From the NCBI GenBank assembly GCA_032622095.1, contig CP136063.1, positions 217,267,982 through 217,331,981 of the forward strand: a stretch of DNA of 64,000 nt, written 5' to 3'. The notes under the pieces were generated by a model. It ran no database searches, was not told the DNA's origin, and saw only the letters and a program-made list of their open reading frames with translations. Within the stretch, counting starts at the first letter, position 1; every line of letters begins with the position of its first letter. A program made the position numbers and the translations under genes. This DNA is from Siphonodentalium dalli. Its lineage: Eukaryota > Mollusca > Scaphopoda > Gadilida > Siphonodentaliidae. Below, piece after piece: positions 47,305 through 60,289 of the stretch.

Positions 47305-48596
47305 GGGGATGGTAAATTTTGGTCAAGATGGCCACTGCGGATTGCACCCTACCTCCAGATGATCAATAATTACTCACCGGCCATAGAATGGATAAACTTC
47401 ATATTTTTCACACATAATAATCAATAATAAACAAAGATCTTGTCATTAGTAGACCATGGGAGACCATAATATCCTAACATTATTTTGTGATAGCCGATAC
47501 ACATGCCATGGGGGCGGGGCGGCCATGATTACAAACAAACCCATCCGTCAATACTAGAATACGATTACGAATGGAAATCGATCAGTATAGACAATCGCGC
47601 ATGGGATCAAGCTTTTGATTATGCCCATCAATATATATGGGTTATAAGCTACGGTATATGATTGTACCTGATAACCGACAATTTCTCGATTAATTTACAT
47701 TTAAATGTTATTAAACGTATTTTTCTCCACAATGTTTTTATCCCAGTGCACCAAAATAGAATTGACCGGAAGTGAACTCGCACAAGGAGTCCGTCGTAAA
47801 ATATGACATATTTCATCGAAATACGGTACTTTCCTATTCATAAATATGTTTTTATATAGGCTATTTGATTTTAGAATAATACAATATTCTGAAACATGTA
47901 AGTTTACTATTTATGTGATTTGCGTAATAATACGACATCTTGTAATCTCGCTTTCGACTATAGACTGGTAATTCTAAAAATAAAATATCAACATTTCCAT
48001 CTGTAAACAGCACAAAACTTCATAAATCGTGGGTAATCAAGCAACTAAATTAATTCCAACAACTTAAATAAACTGAAAGCATCGATTGCATATCATAAAC
48101 TTGCCCGATTGCAGGATCGAATTGCTTTTCTGGTCGATTTTCATGTACCTGCCGCGAATTAAAAAATGACAACAACGTCATGAACATGTGTTTACAATAG
48201 AAATATGGCGACTGGCTCCCAAGAAAAACTGACACGTTTTAGCGGACGTTTTTCAAACGATACAGTGAACATTAATCTAAAGCATAGCTTCTTGGCTCTT
48301 AACGGTATGTCACTTATCATAATGGGCTGCCTAATGATACTGTTGAAGTTATAGTTTTTCACATTTGAATGCCTAAACAATGCCATAATATTGCAGATAT
48401 ACCCTGTTTCAAAGTCATTTTTCTGGTACAAAAAGCTTTTTAGCTCACATCTATTCGTGGCATCTCCTTTAACGATATATGCTCTATATATTATCTCTAT
48501 GTTGTAATATCTATTTCTGTCGGCTTTTATGTGAAAAATACCAATTTTGTCAGCCCGTTTCCAGACATTTTTTATGAAACAGACTTTGCCATCCCC
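47305..48596. mobile_element. 1.29-kb TTAA-target element
   Basis: TTAA at 47301-47304 and 48597-48600. Termini GGGGATGGTAAA and complement GGGGATGGCAAA. It interrupts the AACGCGGT repeat, and the empty site is seen at 54330. No transposase frame. Confidence 0.82.
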
Positions 48597-48675
48597 TTAA
48601 GCAATGGGTGTCATAATGTTACTCCAACGCGGTTGTAATTTTCAATGTGGTCGAGGTAACTATGAACACAATATA

Positions 48676-49021
48676 CTCTTGGGCTCCAAATAAACATGCA
48701 TGCACGTTTATTATTTTCTTGGGAAATTTCCCCTCTGCACAGTGCTTATTTGGTCTGCACGTTTATTAATTGATAACTTTATGCATGTACATATTCAAGT
48801 CCTAGTATATGGCGTACCAAAACACCACATGATACATACTATGTTGACTCCTATACTTGACCTGCTATAAAGTATAAAAATAATTTGTTTAACCACAGTT
48901 GATGTTTTGCTCAGAGTCCCACCTGCACTATTATTTGGGTCTGCACTTTTATTAACTTTCAATGGAATTTCCCCCCCCTGCACTATTATTTGGGCCTGCA
49001 TTTTTATTTGGAGCCCGAGAT
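48676..49021. mobile_element. TA-target MITE with GGGCTCCAAATAAA ends, copy 1
   Basis: CTCTTGGGCTCCAAATAAA at the left, TTTATTTGGAGCCCGAGAT at the right, with TA flanks. Inside, CTGCACTATTATTTGGGYCT and similar words repeat. About 346 bp. Confidence 0.82.
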
Positions 49022-49297
49022 TAATGTGGTTGAGATAACTGCCAATGCAACATAACACGGTGGAGGTGGTCACAAACAAATTGGAAGGGAGCCTTGGATT
49101 CCATCAGCGATACGTTGGGACATCTTTATGATGGCCTGTGCCAGATTTTTGTTATCTGTTTTTGTTTGTTTATAAAATGCATTAGTTTATTAAGAAATTC
49201 AGAAACTGGCCATAGGTTCGTTTTATTTTTGAGTAAGATCGTTCTCATTTGGTTGAGGTCCTGTAATTTCAAGTCTGTCAAGTAGTTTAGTTGTGTG

Positions 49298-49549
49298 CAA
49301 GCCTTGAAATAGTTATCCTGTCATTTGCAGAATGAGGTCCCCAGAGGGTGAATTTAGTGATGCTATCCCGCACAGTGGGCTAGCATCACCAAATTCACCC
49401 TCTGGGGACCTCATTCTGCTTGGCCTTAGCAGAATGAGGTTCCCAGAGGGCGAATTTGGGGATGCTAGCCCGCTGTGCGGGATAGCATCACTAAATTCAC
49501 CCTCTGGAACCTCATTCTGCAAATGACAGGCTCACTATTTCAAGGCTTG
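49298..49549. mobile_element. hAT-type palindromic MITE, short form, copy 2
   Basis: Same ends (CAAGCCTTGAAATAG ... CTATTTCAAGGCTTG) and double palindrome. Flanking octamers match at 6 of 8 positions. Confidence 0.82.
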
Positions 49550-49800
49550 CTAGTGTGCTAAAAATTCCTACAGCTATACTTAAGTATTAAATTGACCACC
49601 TCTAACATGACGATGGTGTCACCCCGGTAATACTGTGCTATTATAGCGTGGAAACATCCAAGACCGTAGTATGGTTACTGCTTCAACATCGCGCGTACCC
49701 CGGTTACACGCCGATGCAAGCAGTCAGGGTTAGTGATATGTTGGTTAATTTTACCGACAATATACTAAGTACCTAAGACTAAGTCAAGCCCTGTTCCCAG

Positions 49801-51682
49801 TAGTGCTGGGACGGTTGTCCGGATATCCAGTTACGGTTCGGTTACACGTGTCAACCGGTTGGAGGAGGCCACAACCGGATAACTGTACTATTGATAACGA
49901 TCGTACTATCATCGTAGTACTCCGTGTAAATGTTGTCGAAATCATTTACCGAAGTTCAAGTAACGAGAGTAAGTACGGTAATAAGAATCGATTTAGACAG
50001 TTGATTGTGTATTAATATACCTCACAACACATGCCAGTTTGATCACCGGCATCTTTTCTAGATATGAAACCAACATGTGTCTGTCTGGGAATCACTTGCT
50101 ACACATTCGATGCCAATTTCCTTTGGCGGCCTTACATGAAAGGTTGCGAGTCCTTGATCGTGACGTTCCGGTTGCACGCGCACCGCAGCATAAATCAAAG
50201 CAATCAAGTCTAAACTTTTGCTACGTCATCAATAGTATGTCTGTTTTGTTGAAACTGTCCCCCTTTGTCATTATCATTACTTAACTTTATTTCCTAAACA
50301 CTGGCTTGGGCTTGTGTAATGAATCATGACGATTTAATTTCGTTTGAATAAGTTTATTAAATAATTGAAGTAACATCGTGAAGCCACTGTGATTAATCAG
50401 GGTTTCTGCCAGGCCGACTGGAGGTCCGTCCCACGGACCCATTCCCCTTGCAGATGATCTGTTTGATTCATGCTTGTACCAAAAGTCAGTAGCAATATGT
50501 CGTAAAAAAATCCGGTTGCAATGGGAGTTCAGGGGTTAAACAGAATACTGGTGAAAAATCGGGTCAAATAGCGACATTAGATACAGCGTAATACATGTCG
50601 CGGTAACATCAAAGAATGCCGGACTGTTGAGTACGGATATATTTGTGCACGGGATTCCATGGATGAAACTACTCGCGCTCGAAGACCCCGCGCTATCGTA
50701 CGATTACATAATTGGATCAAAGAACACCCAATTGCTGAGTCGGGACATTTTAATGCACGGGATTTTCGTGGATGAAACTACTCAATGTTGATCATTTATC
50801 TTATTGCTGTATTATCATTTGTTTTGAGTTCGATGTAAGTGAAGTTCCTGAAAAATACATGTGATTCTCTACGTGTGTTGATTATTATGCGTATATTGCC
50901 ATGCATACTCAACAAAATTAATGCACCTGCGGAAATGATCGACTTGCATAATATACATAGCTTTGGATTGCTTTGTGGGACACTCAGGTGCAAGGAAATG
51001 GCTACTTTGCAGTGTAAAATAATTTTTTTTTCGCACGACAGGACGAACCATGGTTGTCCCGTCGCGTTATGTGTTTTCCCAATACGGACTCATTAATTTC
51101 CCCCCTGGCGGAAACCCTGGATTAAGACATACCTACCTATAGGCTATACACAAACACTAGTACACATTAGTACATTACTAAACAACAGTATACCTACATT
51201 CAGTACCTTGCAGTACACATGTTTGGGCTGATCATGCCCGAGATATACACGAGGAAGGAACTTTATTTTCGTCGCGGAAGGTTTTGCAAGCGTTGTTTAT
51301 GTGGAACTCCCGTAAACATCGATATACTAGCGAACACAAACGATTGCTCTATCACAAACCATCAGGGAGTGGCAATTATTGTTTACTACTAATATATATT
51401 ATATTTTAGTTTGTTTGGGCTCAAAACTGAATTAATTTATACACATTTACCACTATTTGATCGCCGTATTAACGGGACCGCATTGTACGACCAAGACATC
51501 GTTTGTGATCGCATGTATATCGCAATATCCGGGACGCATAATTAACACTTTATATGCCGATATAGTGACCAGTGTATTCAATCTCGTACTTAGGGTAATG
51601 ATGGTCGAGGTTAACCGGTTATGATTAGGTTAATGCCCGTGGTTAACCGGTTAGGAAAAAAACCACAAACGTCCAAGCACTA
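49801..51682. mobile_element. 1.88-kb hAT-type element
   Basis: 8-bp duplication GTTCCCAG (49793-49800, 51683-51690). Ends TAGTGCTGGGACGGTTGT and complement TAGTGCTTGGACGTTTGT. GTTAACCGGTTA words in the right subterminal region. No transposase frame recognised; non-autonomous or decayed. Confidence 0.88.
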
Positions 51683-51734
51683 GTTCCCAGGGAGCAAATT
51701 ACTTTTAAAATTTTGATTAGCATATAGCTAGTCA

Positions 51735-52600
51735 ATTATTATTCCCCGCCAAATTGAAAATTTGCGGGGGATATAGTAATGGGTTCCGTCCGTCTGTATG
51801 TCGGTCCGTCCGTAAGAGTCATAACTTGAACAATTGTCAACGGATTTCAAAGATTTGTGGTATATGAGTTCACTTGACCATACCTAGAATGAGTTCGCAA
51901 GCCAGGTCCGGCCGGATATTTTTACAAGAGTTATTGGACTTTGTTTATTATTTTTGTCAAATTTACCAAATAGCAAATAGACGACGTCACAGGGCTCATT
52001 TCCACAAATCTCAACTGATTTCAAAGATATTTGGTATATGAGTTCACCTGACCATTACCTAGAATGAGTTCGCAAGCCAGGTCTGGCTGGATATTTTTAC
52101 CGGAGTTATTGGACTTTGTTTATTATTTTTGTCGAATTTACCAAATAGCAAATAGACGACGTCACAGGGCTCATTTCCACAAATCTCAACGGATTTCAAA
52201 GATATTTGGTATACATGTATGAGTTCACTTGACGAGTATCTAGAAGGAGTTCGCAAACCAGGTCCGGCCGGATATTTTAAGCAGACTTATTGGACTTTGT
52301 TTATTTTTGTGTGTGCAAATGGACGACGTCTCAGGGCTCATTTCCACAAATGTCAACGGATTTCAAAGATTTTTGTATATGAGTTCACATGACCAGTATC
52401 TAGAACCAGTTCGCAAACCAGGTCTGGCTGGATATTTTCAGCAGAGTTATTGGACTTTGTTTATTTTTGTAATTGGATAGCATCCATTCCGAATTGAATA
52501 GCTATTTTTTATGGGCCTGATATCAATGACTGTAGGTCATCGCCGACTGCCGAAGGCAGGCGTTGGGGTTAGTACAAAAGTGGTATCCCCTTTCGTTTGG
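51735..52600. repeat. Four ~150-bp monomers after GTCCGTCCG
   Basis: Starts CCCCGCCAAATTG...GCGGGGGA and GTCCGTCCGT. Monomers carry CAACGGATTTCAAAGAT, TATGAGTTCAC, GAGTTCGCAARCCAGGTC, GGCCGGATATTTT, TTATTGGACTTTG and ACGACGTC. The end is near CGCCGACTGCCGAAGGCAGG. No protein. Confidence 0.78.
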
Positions 52601-52904
52601 GGGGCTCCCCAAAGAAATTTTTTGAAATTTCAATGCTCTGGGAGTGTATCTGTGCTTACAATTAACAAAATAAAATATACTGTAGTTTAATATTATTAGA
52701 TAGATATGGTGACTGTTTCAGACAATATTTCATTTTATTATCTCAATTACCTCCATGCACAGAACACCACTAACTTCAATTTGTGTAATATGTTTAATAA
52801 TTGCTTCTTTACTTGCTGTGACCCTAAGCCATTCTGCCCTTAGGCAAAAGAAAAATAAACATCTGGTTTGGGTTAAATGTCAGAAAAAAATATGGTCCGT
52901 AGGT

Positions 52905-53010
52905 CAGCCTTCATAATTGGCTACGGCAATCAGTATTGCTGAAGCAAACTGGGCCACGGCATACTATTGCTGTAGCGGATTGCCGAAGCCAAACAATCTG
53001 AATTAAGAGG
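52905..53010 (-). repeat. Inverted copy of the 15768-15883 repeat
   Basis: Reverse complement of the 15768 segment, with TCATAATTGGCTACGGCAAT at the left and AATCTGAATTAAGAGGG at the right. It directly precedes the TA MITE at 53022. Confidence 0.6.
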
Positions 53011-53021
53011 GCTGGTAGGTA

Positions 53022-53451
53022 CTCTTGGGCTCCAAATAAACATGCATGCACGTTTATTATTTTCTTGGGAAATTTCCCCCTGCACGGTGCTTATTTGGGT
53101 CTGCACGTTTATTAATTTTGAGGCTATGAAAAACAAATCATCACAAACTCAAGATTTCTACATGATTCTGATATCAAAATGATGAGCTTGTAACTTTATG
53201 CATGTACATATTCAAGTATATGGCATATATGTGAACATTTAAATATTGAACAAAACACCACATGCCACATACTATAATGTTGATTCCTATAACTGACCTA
53301 CTATAAAAATAATTGTTTACCACAGTTATTTTGATGTTTTGCTCAGAGTTCCCCCTGTACTATTATTTGGGTCTGCACTTTTATTAACTTTAAATGGAAC
53401 GTCCTCCCTGCACTATTATTTGGGCCTGCACTTTTATTTGGAGCCCGAGAG
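53022..53451. mobile_element. TA-target MITE with GGGCTCCAAATAAA ends, copy 2
   Basis: Same ends, with TA at 53020-53021 and 53452-53453. About 430 bp; longer in the middle than copy 1. Confidence 0.85.
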
Positions 53452-53459
53452 TAGGCTTG

Positions 53460-54260
53460 ACATTTTATTTTTTTAATAATTTTTTTATATTTTTGACATA
53501 GATGATAGTCTTATGGATTTTCATATCTTGTGTAAGATTTCGATAACAGTATAAATTTGGTTATCTTAATATTTCGTGGACAGTTTTACATGGGGTTTCA
53601 ATGCCAACAGCCCGGGCGTGTTGGTCCGAATTTCCGTGTTTTAACTTTTATAACAGTTACAGTGTCCTTTTTTTGACGCTTGAATACTTCGAATGAATGC
53701 ATCGCCGTAATTGCGATGCATTTTCAGGCGATCTTCCTGTGCCTGGCAGACGGTGCTCGGTGCATGTTAATCTATATAGATCGCCATCCGATTGATAATT
53801 TAGCCAGCTACATTCTTGTTTCCATGAATTAATTGTTTTTATTTTTAGTTTTTGCTAGCAGACATTTTTATAAATGAACCAGTACATTTCCGTGAAACAC
53901 ATTTTGATTGGCTGGCTTTGCAGTACATTATCATTAGAGCAACGACTTTTCGTCCAATCAAAATGCGTCTAACAGAAGCCGTCGTCAGTACCTGTTTCCG
54001 TCTGTGACAACAGTTCAGAGAAGAGGGTAGAGTTACTCCTCTTCAACAACTGTACAAATGTACAAATGATTGTATCGCATTTCGCTATCAGAAGCGGGAT
54101 TTTGGATCGCTTTTATTGGTAATTGTGTCACGAAATGCGATGTGATACCGCTTATTTTGCTCCCTGCCTGTTCCATGTGTGAGATAGATAATACATTGGT
54201 TCATAGTATTTCAAATATAGGACATGAGAATGCTCGATAGGAAATTTGTATACATGTACA
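53460..54260. other. Unassigned DNA
   Basis: No exon or repeat family recognised. Confidence 0.45.
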
Positions 54261-54264
54261 GACC

Positions 54265-54480
54265 TTCTCAAAAGAAGTGTCCCTCTCAACCGCGTTGGAA
54301 CCGCATTGAGAATTGACCATCAACGCAGTTCTTGTGTTAGCGCAACGCGGTCGTAACGTTACTCCAACGCGGTTGTGATTTTTCTCAACGCGTTCGAGGT
54401 AACCGTCAATGCAACATAACGCGGTCGGCATGACCGTAAACGCAACAAACGCGGTCGAGATAACCGTCAAGGAAACGGAA
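54265..54480. repeat. AACGCGGT-type CG-rich repeat, uninterrupted copy
   Basis: Iterated AACGCGGTCG / TAACCGTCAA / CAATGCAACATAA words of about 23-35 bp. CpG-dense compared with surroundings. Confidence 0.7.
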
Positions 54481-54484
54481 CGTT

Positions 54485-55655
54485 GCCAACATAAAACAAT
54501 GGGTTTTTTTTGGCGTGGTGGGAGGCATGGATAATGCATGATTGATTGGTATTAAAGTGATGTGAAACACTCCGACAGGGTGATAAAATAGAAATGGAGA
54601 CTAATCTTGCTCAAAGTAGTTATATTTACAAATGTTATATCCAAATTGACAACACACGACTTCATTCTTATATATTAATTAAATGCAGTGACCCTTGATG
54701 GCTAAATAGTTTTCGTTAGTTTATCTCCGAGAGTTGCGTCCCGAGAATCGAGAAGTAAATATTTACAATTCAGCGTAGTTCGGATGATGTTTTCTATGAC
54801 GTGGTATGATTGATTTGCTTGAGATATTTGGCGATGTTAGTAGAATCCTGCATTCCTCCAGTTGGCATAGCGCCTGACTACTAACTTATCAGTTTCACGC
54901 ACCGAACAAGTCCATAATATGTATTTCAATGTTTTATATTTTTATTAGAATTTTTCCGGAAAAAAGCTAGTAAATAAATGTAGATCTCATTGATCGCGCT
55001 GCACAAATTAATAGAGATGCAACTGAGATTTCTAACAAGCAAAACACTCTTGAGTTCACGTCGCAATATGTACATGTATTTCTGAATATTTATATTCAGT
55101 GTCTCATCCGATTAAAGGTTTATTATCTGTACGCCAAGTGTCCGATGTCATCTGAAATCTTTGTGAGGATATGATAACTCGATAACAGATCTACAATGAT
55201 GTAAATAATTCAACATATTAATTATCCATGTGTTCTTCAACACCTGCAAAACACGCAGCGCTCTGATGTGGTAACCAATGATTTGTCATTTTTACTGACA
55301 GGCCGCGGATCAAAAGCCTACCGCGAATGATTGACAGCGGTGTCAATGAACTCAAATACAATAGGGGCGGGTCTTCGGTGTATCCCGAAGCATCAAACAC
55401 AGAATTCTCGATTGAACACGTGCAGTCTTAACTTCGTCGGTTTTGATTGGCTAGTTGACAGCTTGCACTGCAATGATCACTCGACGAGGTCGTGTTACTT
55501 TCATGATGATGTAATAATGAAATCATATTCAATGTGGCTTCAAGAGATACAAGTGTACTGACGTGAGAGCGTGTATACGAGATCTACGTCAGTAATTGTC
55601 CGCTATTGTATAGACAAGCATACAATAAATAATTAAATATTAACTTACTTCTGTT
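54485..55655. other. Unassigned DNA
   Basis: No gene, RNA or repeat identified. The short frames lack family features. Confidence 0.45.
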
Positions 55656-55659
55656 TTTA

Positions 55660-56040
55660 GCTCACCTGAGACGAAGTCTCCGGTGGAGCTATAGTCATCA
55701 CTCCTCGTCCGTCCGTCGAGCCGTCCGTCCGTCTGTCCGTCCGTCAACTTTTTTAAAAAACAATTTCTCCTCTGAAACCATCATACCAAATTGGTTCATA
55801 TTTGGTGTGGATGTTCCCTAGGTGACTCTCATTCAGATTTGTTCAAATGAGGTCACCGAGTCAAATAGTTTTGATGTCAGGACCATAACTATTTTTCCAC
55901 ATAGTAATTCTTAAAACGACTTCTTTTCTGAAGTTGTCGGGCCAATTGGGTTCATATTTGGTATGAGGGTACCTTGGGTGACTGTGGTTCAGATTTGTTC
56001 AAATGAGGTCACTGGGTCAAATGTGGGGGGGCTATGGACA
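55660..56040 (-). repeat. Inverted copy of the CTCAGGTGAGCT-tailed repeat
   Basis: AGCTCACCTGAGACGAAGTC, then CCGTCCGTC runs, then two reverse-complement monomers. An AT-rich stretch (56040-56200) follows. Confidence 0.75.
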
Positions 56041-56555
56041 TAAATCTGATTTTTTTTTCTTTTTTCGATTTAACTTATTGCTCAATTTAACCCCAAAAAA
56101 TTATATATATATATATTTTATTTTTAATAAATATATATTTTTTATTAGATAAAATATTTTATTTTAAATTAAATAAAAAAAAACTCATTAAAATTTTGAA
56201 GAACCTATGACATTACATCTTTGGGAGGGAAGGGGAGGTACCTCTAGTCACTCCACTATATTTGGTTGAAATCAGGGGTTTGGGAGAAAGCAGGAACAGA
56301 CAGATGTACCGAAATGTTCAGTAAATTACTTTAATATCCTTGTATTCTCACTACAGCAAGCCACCCATGTGCTCTGATGGACACATGTTTATAAAACAAG
56401 ATAACAACTGCTATGCCATAGTGCTCTCTATCCCCAGAGAGTGTAATTCATGTCATTCATAATTTAAATGAGATTAATGGTGTTATCAATGAAGCACCCT
56501 TGTTGTTTACATTATCACTCAGTGGTCATTAAAATCAGATTAATTTCTTTTTCTC

Positions 56556-56988
56556 CAAGCTTGAATTAAGAGTGCATGGCATTTGTAGAATGAGGTTCCC
56601 AGAGGGTTAATTTAATTATGTTGCTCCACACAGCAGGCTAGCATCACCAAATACACCCTCTGAGGACCTCATTCTGCTTAGGCATCATCTTCTGGGAAGT
56701 ATCTAGAGTCTCAAATTAACATTTTTAGCTGCTTTTTTTCCTTCTGTTCAGATTCTATATCCCCTAATTTGCAGAAGATAAAATGCATAATTGAGGTGCC
56801 CAATGGGTGTGCATACATCGCCAACTTCAGCTGGAGAATTTCTATCTGTCTCTAGGTCTCCCATAGCAGTTGGGGATTAAGTAAAATTAGGTTCCCAGAT
56901 TGTGAATTTGGTGATGCTATCCCACCTATCAGAATAGCATCACTAGTTTCACTCTTTGGGGACTTCAGACACACTGAATTCAGGCTTG
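56556..56988. mobile_element. hAT-type palindromic MITE, long form
   Basis: Left CAAGCTTGAATTAAG, right GAATTCAGGCTTG. Two diverged GCAGAATGAGGT palindromes around a central stretch with CTAATTTGCAGAAGATAAAA. Confidence 0.7.
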
Positions 56989-57631
56989 GCTGTTCCAATA
57001 TTTTCTTAACAACCACTTATCTATGTGAACTCATTATACCTAATTATGAACAAGCCTGCAAATAACAGGAAATTTTGTGCCTGACATGATGTCAGGCACA
57101 AATTCATTTGTGCCTGACATCATATTTTTTGTGCCTGACATATTTTTTAAGAATAAAATAATAGTATGTTTACTTGTTTGTTTTGTTTAAATTGTTACTT
57201 ATACTCTCCTATGTGGTCCCTGGGCCTGGTGGGTATATATGAACATATTATATTATATATACATATTAGTATACACTTTCTTGTGACTGCAGTTTAATGA
57301 GTATTCAGTTCAGTAATGAGTCTAAACTTCTAAAGTCTTGGACAATGGAGATAAATTCAATAATAGGGAGTTAGGGTCCTAGGGACATATGACCACAGAA
57401 GTGGGTCCCATCTAATATCATGATTTAATCACTAATCAGATAATTCAGATTGATATGACTTTGGCAATTACACTAAACTGACATTGTCCAATAAGACACC
57501 CAACCATGAAGCATCCTCTTTACTAAGTTTAACAATCTAACAATTCAAGAAACAGAACTCATGATTTATAACTTAACATATCAACACAATGACAGATAGA
57601 TAGTCAATTTCAATTAGTCAATAGTCATAGA

Positions 57632-60289
57632 TTACACACAATCTTCGAATCCAGACCACTCATCATCAGTTCCAACGAAGAAGTTCTCAAACCACCACTG
57701 CCTACTCTTCATGTCAACATCCTCGGCACTGTCAAAGTCGTAATTGAATGGATCACTGTCAGAATCATGTATCTCTGAGTCTGACTCTGAGTCAGATGCT
57801 GAGCCTGAACTTGGCTCCAAATCTGAGTTACTGTCTGACTGACCTACTAACTCTTGCGATACTTCTGAGTGTTCTGAAACTTCTGATGCGTACCATTTTG
57901 GCCTTTGCTTCCGTTTTGTATAACGTTTCCGCTTTTTTTGTGTTGTCCGTCTTGAGGTTGAATTGGGATTGAAATCAGCTAGAGCTGGGCCCTCCTCCAG
58001 AATTCTCAATAGACATGTGAGCTGGTGTTCACCTAGAGAGCTTCGATTGTCAGTTTTAGTTGACTTCATTTTTGAGAAGAGTCTCTCGAGTTTAGCATTG
58101 CATACAGGTATAGTCATCATTATCAGAATAAGGTTTAGAACTCCATCCCATCTGGTCCCTTCACTGACACACTCTAATTTAAAAATCAAGGCCCATGTTT
58201 CACGGTAATCCTTCCCTTCAGGTTTAACATATTTTATGATATATGCTACCAAATCATGCCACTCCTCTAGAAAGTCCAGTTCAGTAAATTCCTCTGCATG
58301 TCCAAGTACAGGTTTAAAATTTCTCACAAGTGCAATGACAGTCTCATCCAAGAATTCCTCATTGAAGTTGTCAACAGCATCAGAGGTAACAATATCATCA
58401 GTTACATCACTACTAGAGACAGCTGTTATAACCCAATTCTGTGTGTTCAAAACTATCGCTATGTTATGAAGGTCACATGCATTCCCAGTTTCCAATCTTG
58501 CCCTCATCCGAGCCTGCAGCGACATGATGATTTCATCCTTGGACGAAATGGATGAAAGTGCAGCATCAAAAGATTTCAGTGAGAATGATACACCCTGATA
58601 AGTTATTGTAGAATCTGACTCTGATTTCTTAGTATTGGACATGAGGTATTTCACTGCAGGCCATTCCTGCACAGGTTTAGACGCAAGTGTGTCCAATTTC
58701 CTGAGGCTTTTGTCCAAACTTTCTATGGCTTTAACACAGTCAATTCCTTCAGCCTGAAAGCATTTCGAAACAATTGATGCAGGTGTGAGAACATCGATGA
58801 AAAAGGCAACACTCAGGAGCATATGCGGTGTCTTCCACTTCTTCAAGTAACCCTTTATTTTGTCTCTGCCATTGTAGCTTGTGTCACTTGCAACAGCCTC
58901 CAAATGTTGCAGATATATTCCAAATTTATCTAAGAGTTGATGCAATGCTGTTAGCTTAAAAGATATCCATCGTGTGCCACATGCCCTCCTTGGCTTTATC
59001 GAACCTTCATCGAATTCGAAAGTTTGTTTCATTGCATCATACAGCACTTTCAACTCCGACAGTTTTTTCGGTGATTTGCTGTAGACTGCATATAATTTCT
59101 GCAGCATTGTATCTACTTCCTTGAAAAATGTATCATTGAGGGCATCCTTAATGGCGAGTTCAAGTCTGTGGGCGATGCACCAAGTGAATATTAGACCTGG
59201 GAATGTCTTTTCTCGTAGAAGTGCCTGAACCCCACCTTTATTGCCACTGTTTACAGATGCCCCATCTGCACCGAAACCTACAAGTTTTTTGTAAAACTGT
59301 TCTTTTGAGAATCCGAGCATAGCGAAGCTTGATTCAATAGCTTCGACTGTACCGATAGCATCTGCCTTTCTGACATCTTTAAGGTACACAAGTTTGAGAC
59401 ACACATCCAATTTATGGTTCAACGGGTTAGGTTTAACAAAGAGTACATAGACAACTTCCTTCTCTGCCGTGGATTTATCTGTTGAACCATCAGTAAGCAC
59501 GCTGAAGAATTTAACGCCATCAAGATCCCTCTTCAAGGATAGGGCTAGGTCCTGGCCTATATAGTTAATAAATGATGTGCATTGGGTTCTGTTGGTGTAC
59601 AAATTACCTAAATCTACTCCATGTTTAAGTTCGAGATCACAAATTTGTTCAAACATCGTGAATGGTAGCTCCTTTTTAGCAATGAAGTAAGCTATGTCAA
59701 ATTTTTTTTCTATTTGGGATCTTTGAGTTTTAGACATAGATGTAATAGACGAAGTAATTGTTTTTTGATTTTTGTCATTGATTTCTCTAGGGCCACATAA
59801 ACCTTTTGATTGAAGCCTCATAGCTTTCTGGTGACAAAGGGTTACTGCATGGTCTTTGGGGTTCGACAACTTTAAATTTTCAGATCCAATGATCCAGCGA
59901 TCACTAAAATCTCTCATTAGAGAAATATCACCTTTGTGAGTCAGACACACTTTACACTTAAGACTCTTTATATAGTCAGTTCCCTCGGTTTTTTCAAATG
60001 TCAGCCAAAGATTTGCGTTGTAAGATGACAAATCCTCTCTCATCCAGCGATTAACCGTTTCAATTTTCAACCTACGTGGTTTGGTAACTTTCGTTGTACT
60101 TGTAGTTGTACTATTTGTAGCTACGGGCGGCTTTTTATGTTTCTCAGTTGTTGAACTTGATGTCGAAATTTTGGCAACTTCACATTCTTCGTGACATTGG
60201 GTCTTATCGGCGCCGTCGCTCTGTTTGCTTTGTTTTATTGTATCTTTTTTCTTTGTGAAAAAAGAAGTTATACTATTGGATTTTTTCAT
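57632..60289 (-). CDS. hAT-family transposase, 885 residues, uninterrupted
   Basis: Cut-and-paste transposase of the ZNF862/KIAA1586-like hAT branch. Order: Lys/Ser/Thr-rich N-terminus (MKKSNSITSFFTKKKDT), BED/TTF-like zinc-binding region (C112-x2-C115, H147, C152/H153), RNase-H-like core with acidic residues in LTDGST (D267) and GADGAS (D342), the CIAHRLELA motif (371-379), GTRW (438-441), and the C-terminal hAT dimerisation block (about 715-765, with NAKLERLFSKMK). It ends in a basic stretch (about 785-798) and an acidic Ser/Asp-rich tail. All landmarks of a full-length enzyme are present without stop or frameshift. A domesticated host gene is possible but less likely, because TIRs and target duplications still surround it. 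Confidence 0.93.
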   Translation of the reverse strand: MKKSNSITSFFTKKKDTIKQSKQSDGADKTQCHEECEVAKISTSSSTTEKHKKPPVATNSTTTSTTKVTKPRRLKIETVNRWMREDLSSYNANLWLTFEKTEGTDYIKSLKCKVCLTHKGDISLMRDFSDRWIIGSENLKLSNPKDHAVTLCHQKAMRLQSKGLCGPREINDKNQKTITSSITSMSKTQRSQIEKKFDIAYFIAKKELPFTMFEQICDLELKHGVDLGNLYTNRTQCTSFINYIGQDLALSLKRDLDGVKFFSVLTDGSTDKSTAEKEVVYVLFVKPNPLNHKLDVCLKLVYLKDVRKADAIGTVEAIESSFAMLGFSKEQFYKKLVGFGADGASVNSGNKGGVQALLREKTFPGLIFTWCIAHRLELAIKDALNDTFFKEVDTMLQKLYAVYSKSPKKLSELKVLYDAMKQTFEFDEGSIKPRRACGTRWISFKLTALHQLLDKFGIYLQHLEAVASDTSYNGRDKIKGYLKKWKTPHMLLSVAFFIDVLTPASIVSKCFQAEGIDCVKAIESLDKSLRKLDTLASKPVQEWPAVKYLMSNTKKSESDSTITYQGVSFSLKSFDAALSSISSKDEIIMSLQARMRARLETGNACDLHNIAIVLNTQNWVITAVSSSDVTDDIVTSDAVDNFNEEFLDETVIALVRNFKPVLGHAEEFTELDFLEEWHDLVAYIIKYVKPEGKDYRETWALIFKLECVSEGTRWDGVLNLILIMMTIPVCNAKLERLFSKMKSTKTDNRSSLGEHQLTCLLRILEEGPALADFNPNSTSRRTTQKKRKRYTKRKQRPKWYASEVSEHSEVSQELVGQSDSNSDLEPSSGSASDSESDSEIHDSDSDPFNYDFDSAEDVDMKSRQWWFENFFVGTDDEWSGFEDCV

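Larger units (their letters stand above)
47229..49085. repeat. AACGCGGT-type repeat split by two insertions
   Basis: Three pieces (47229-47304, 48597-48675, 49022-49085) align in order with the uninterrupted copy at 54265-54480: AAGTGTCC, CATCARCGCAGTTCT, GTTACTCCAACGCGGTTGT, GTCAATGCAACATAAC. Insertions are a TTAA element and a TA MITE. Confidence 0.75.

Noticed and set aside
49313-49526. Mirrored frames with NSPSGDLIL peptides
   Set aside because: Double palindrome of the hAT-type MITE read on both strands.
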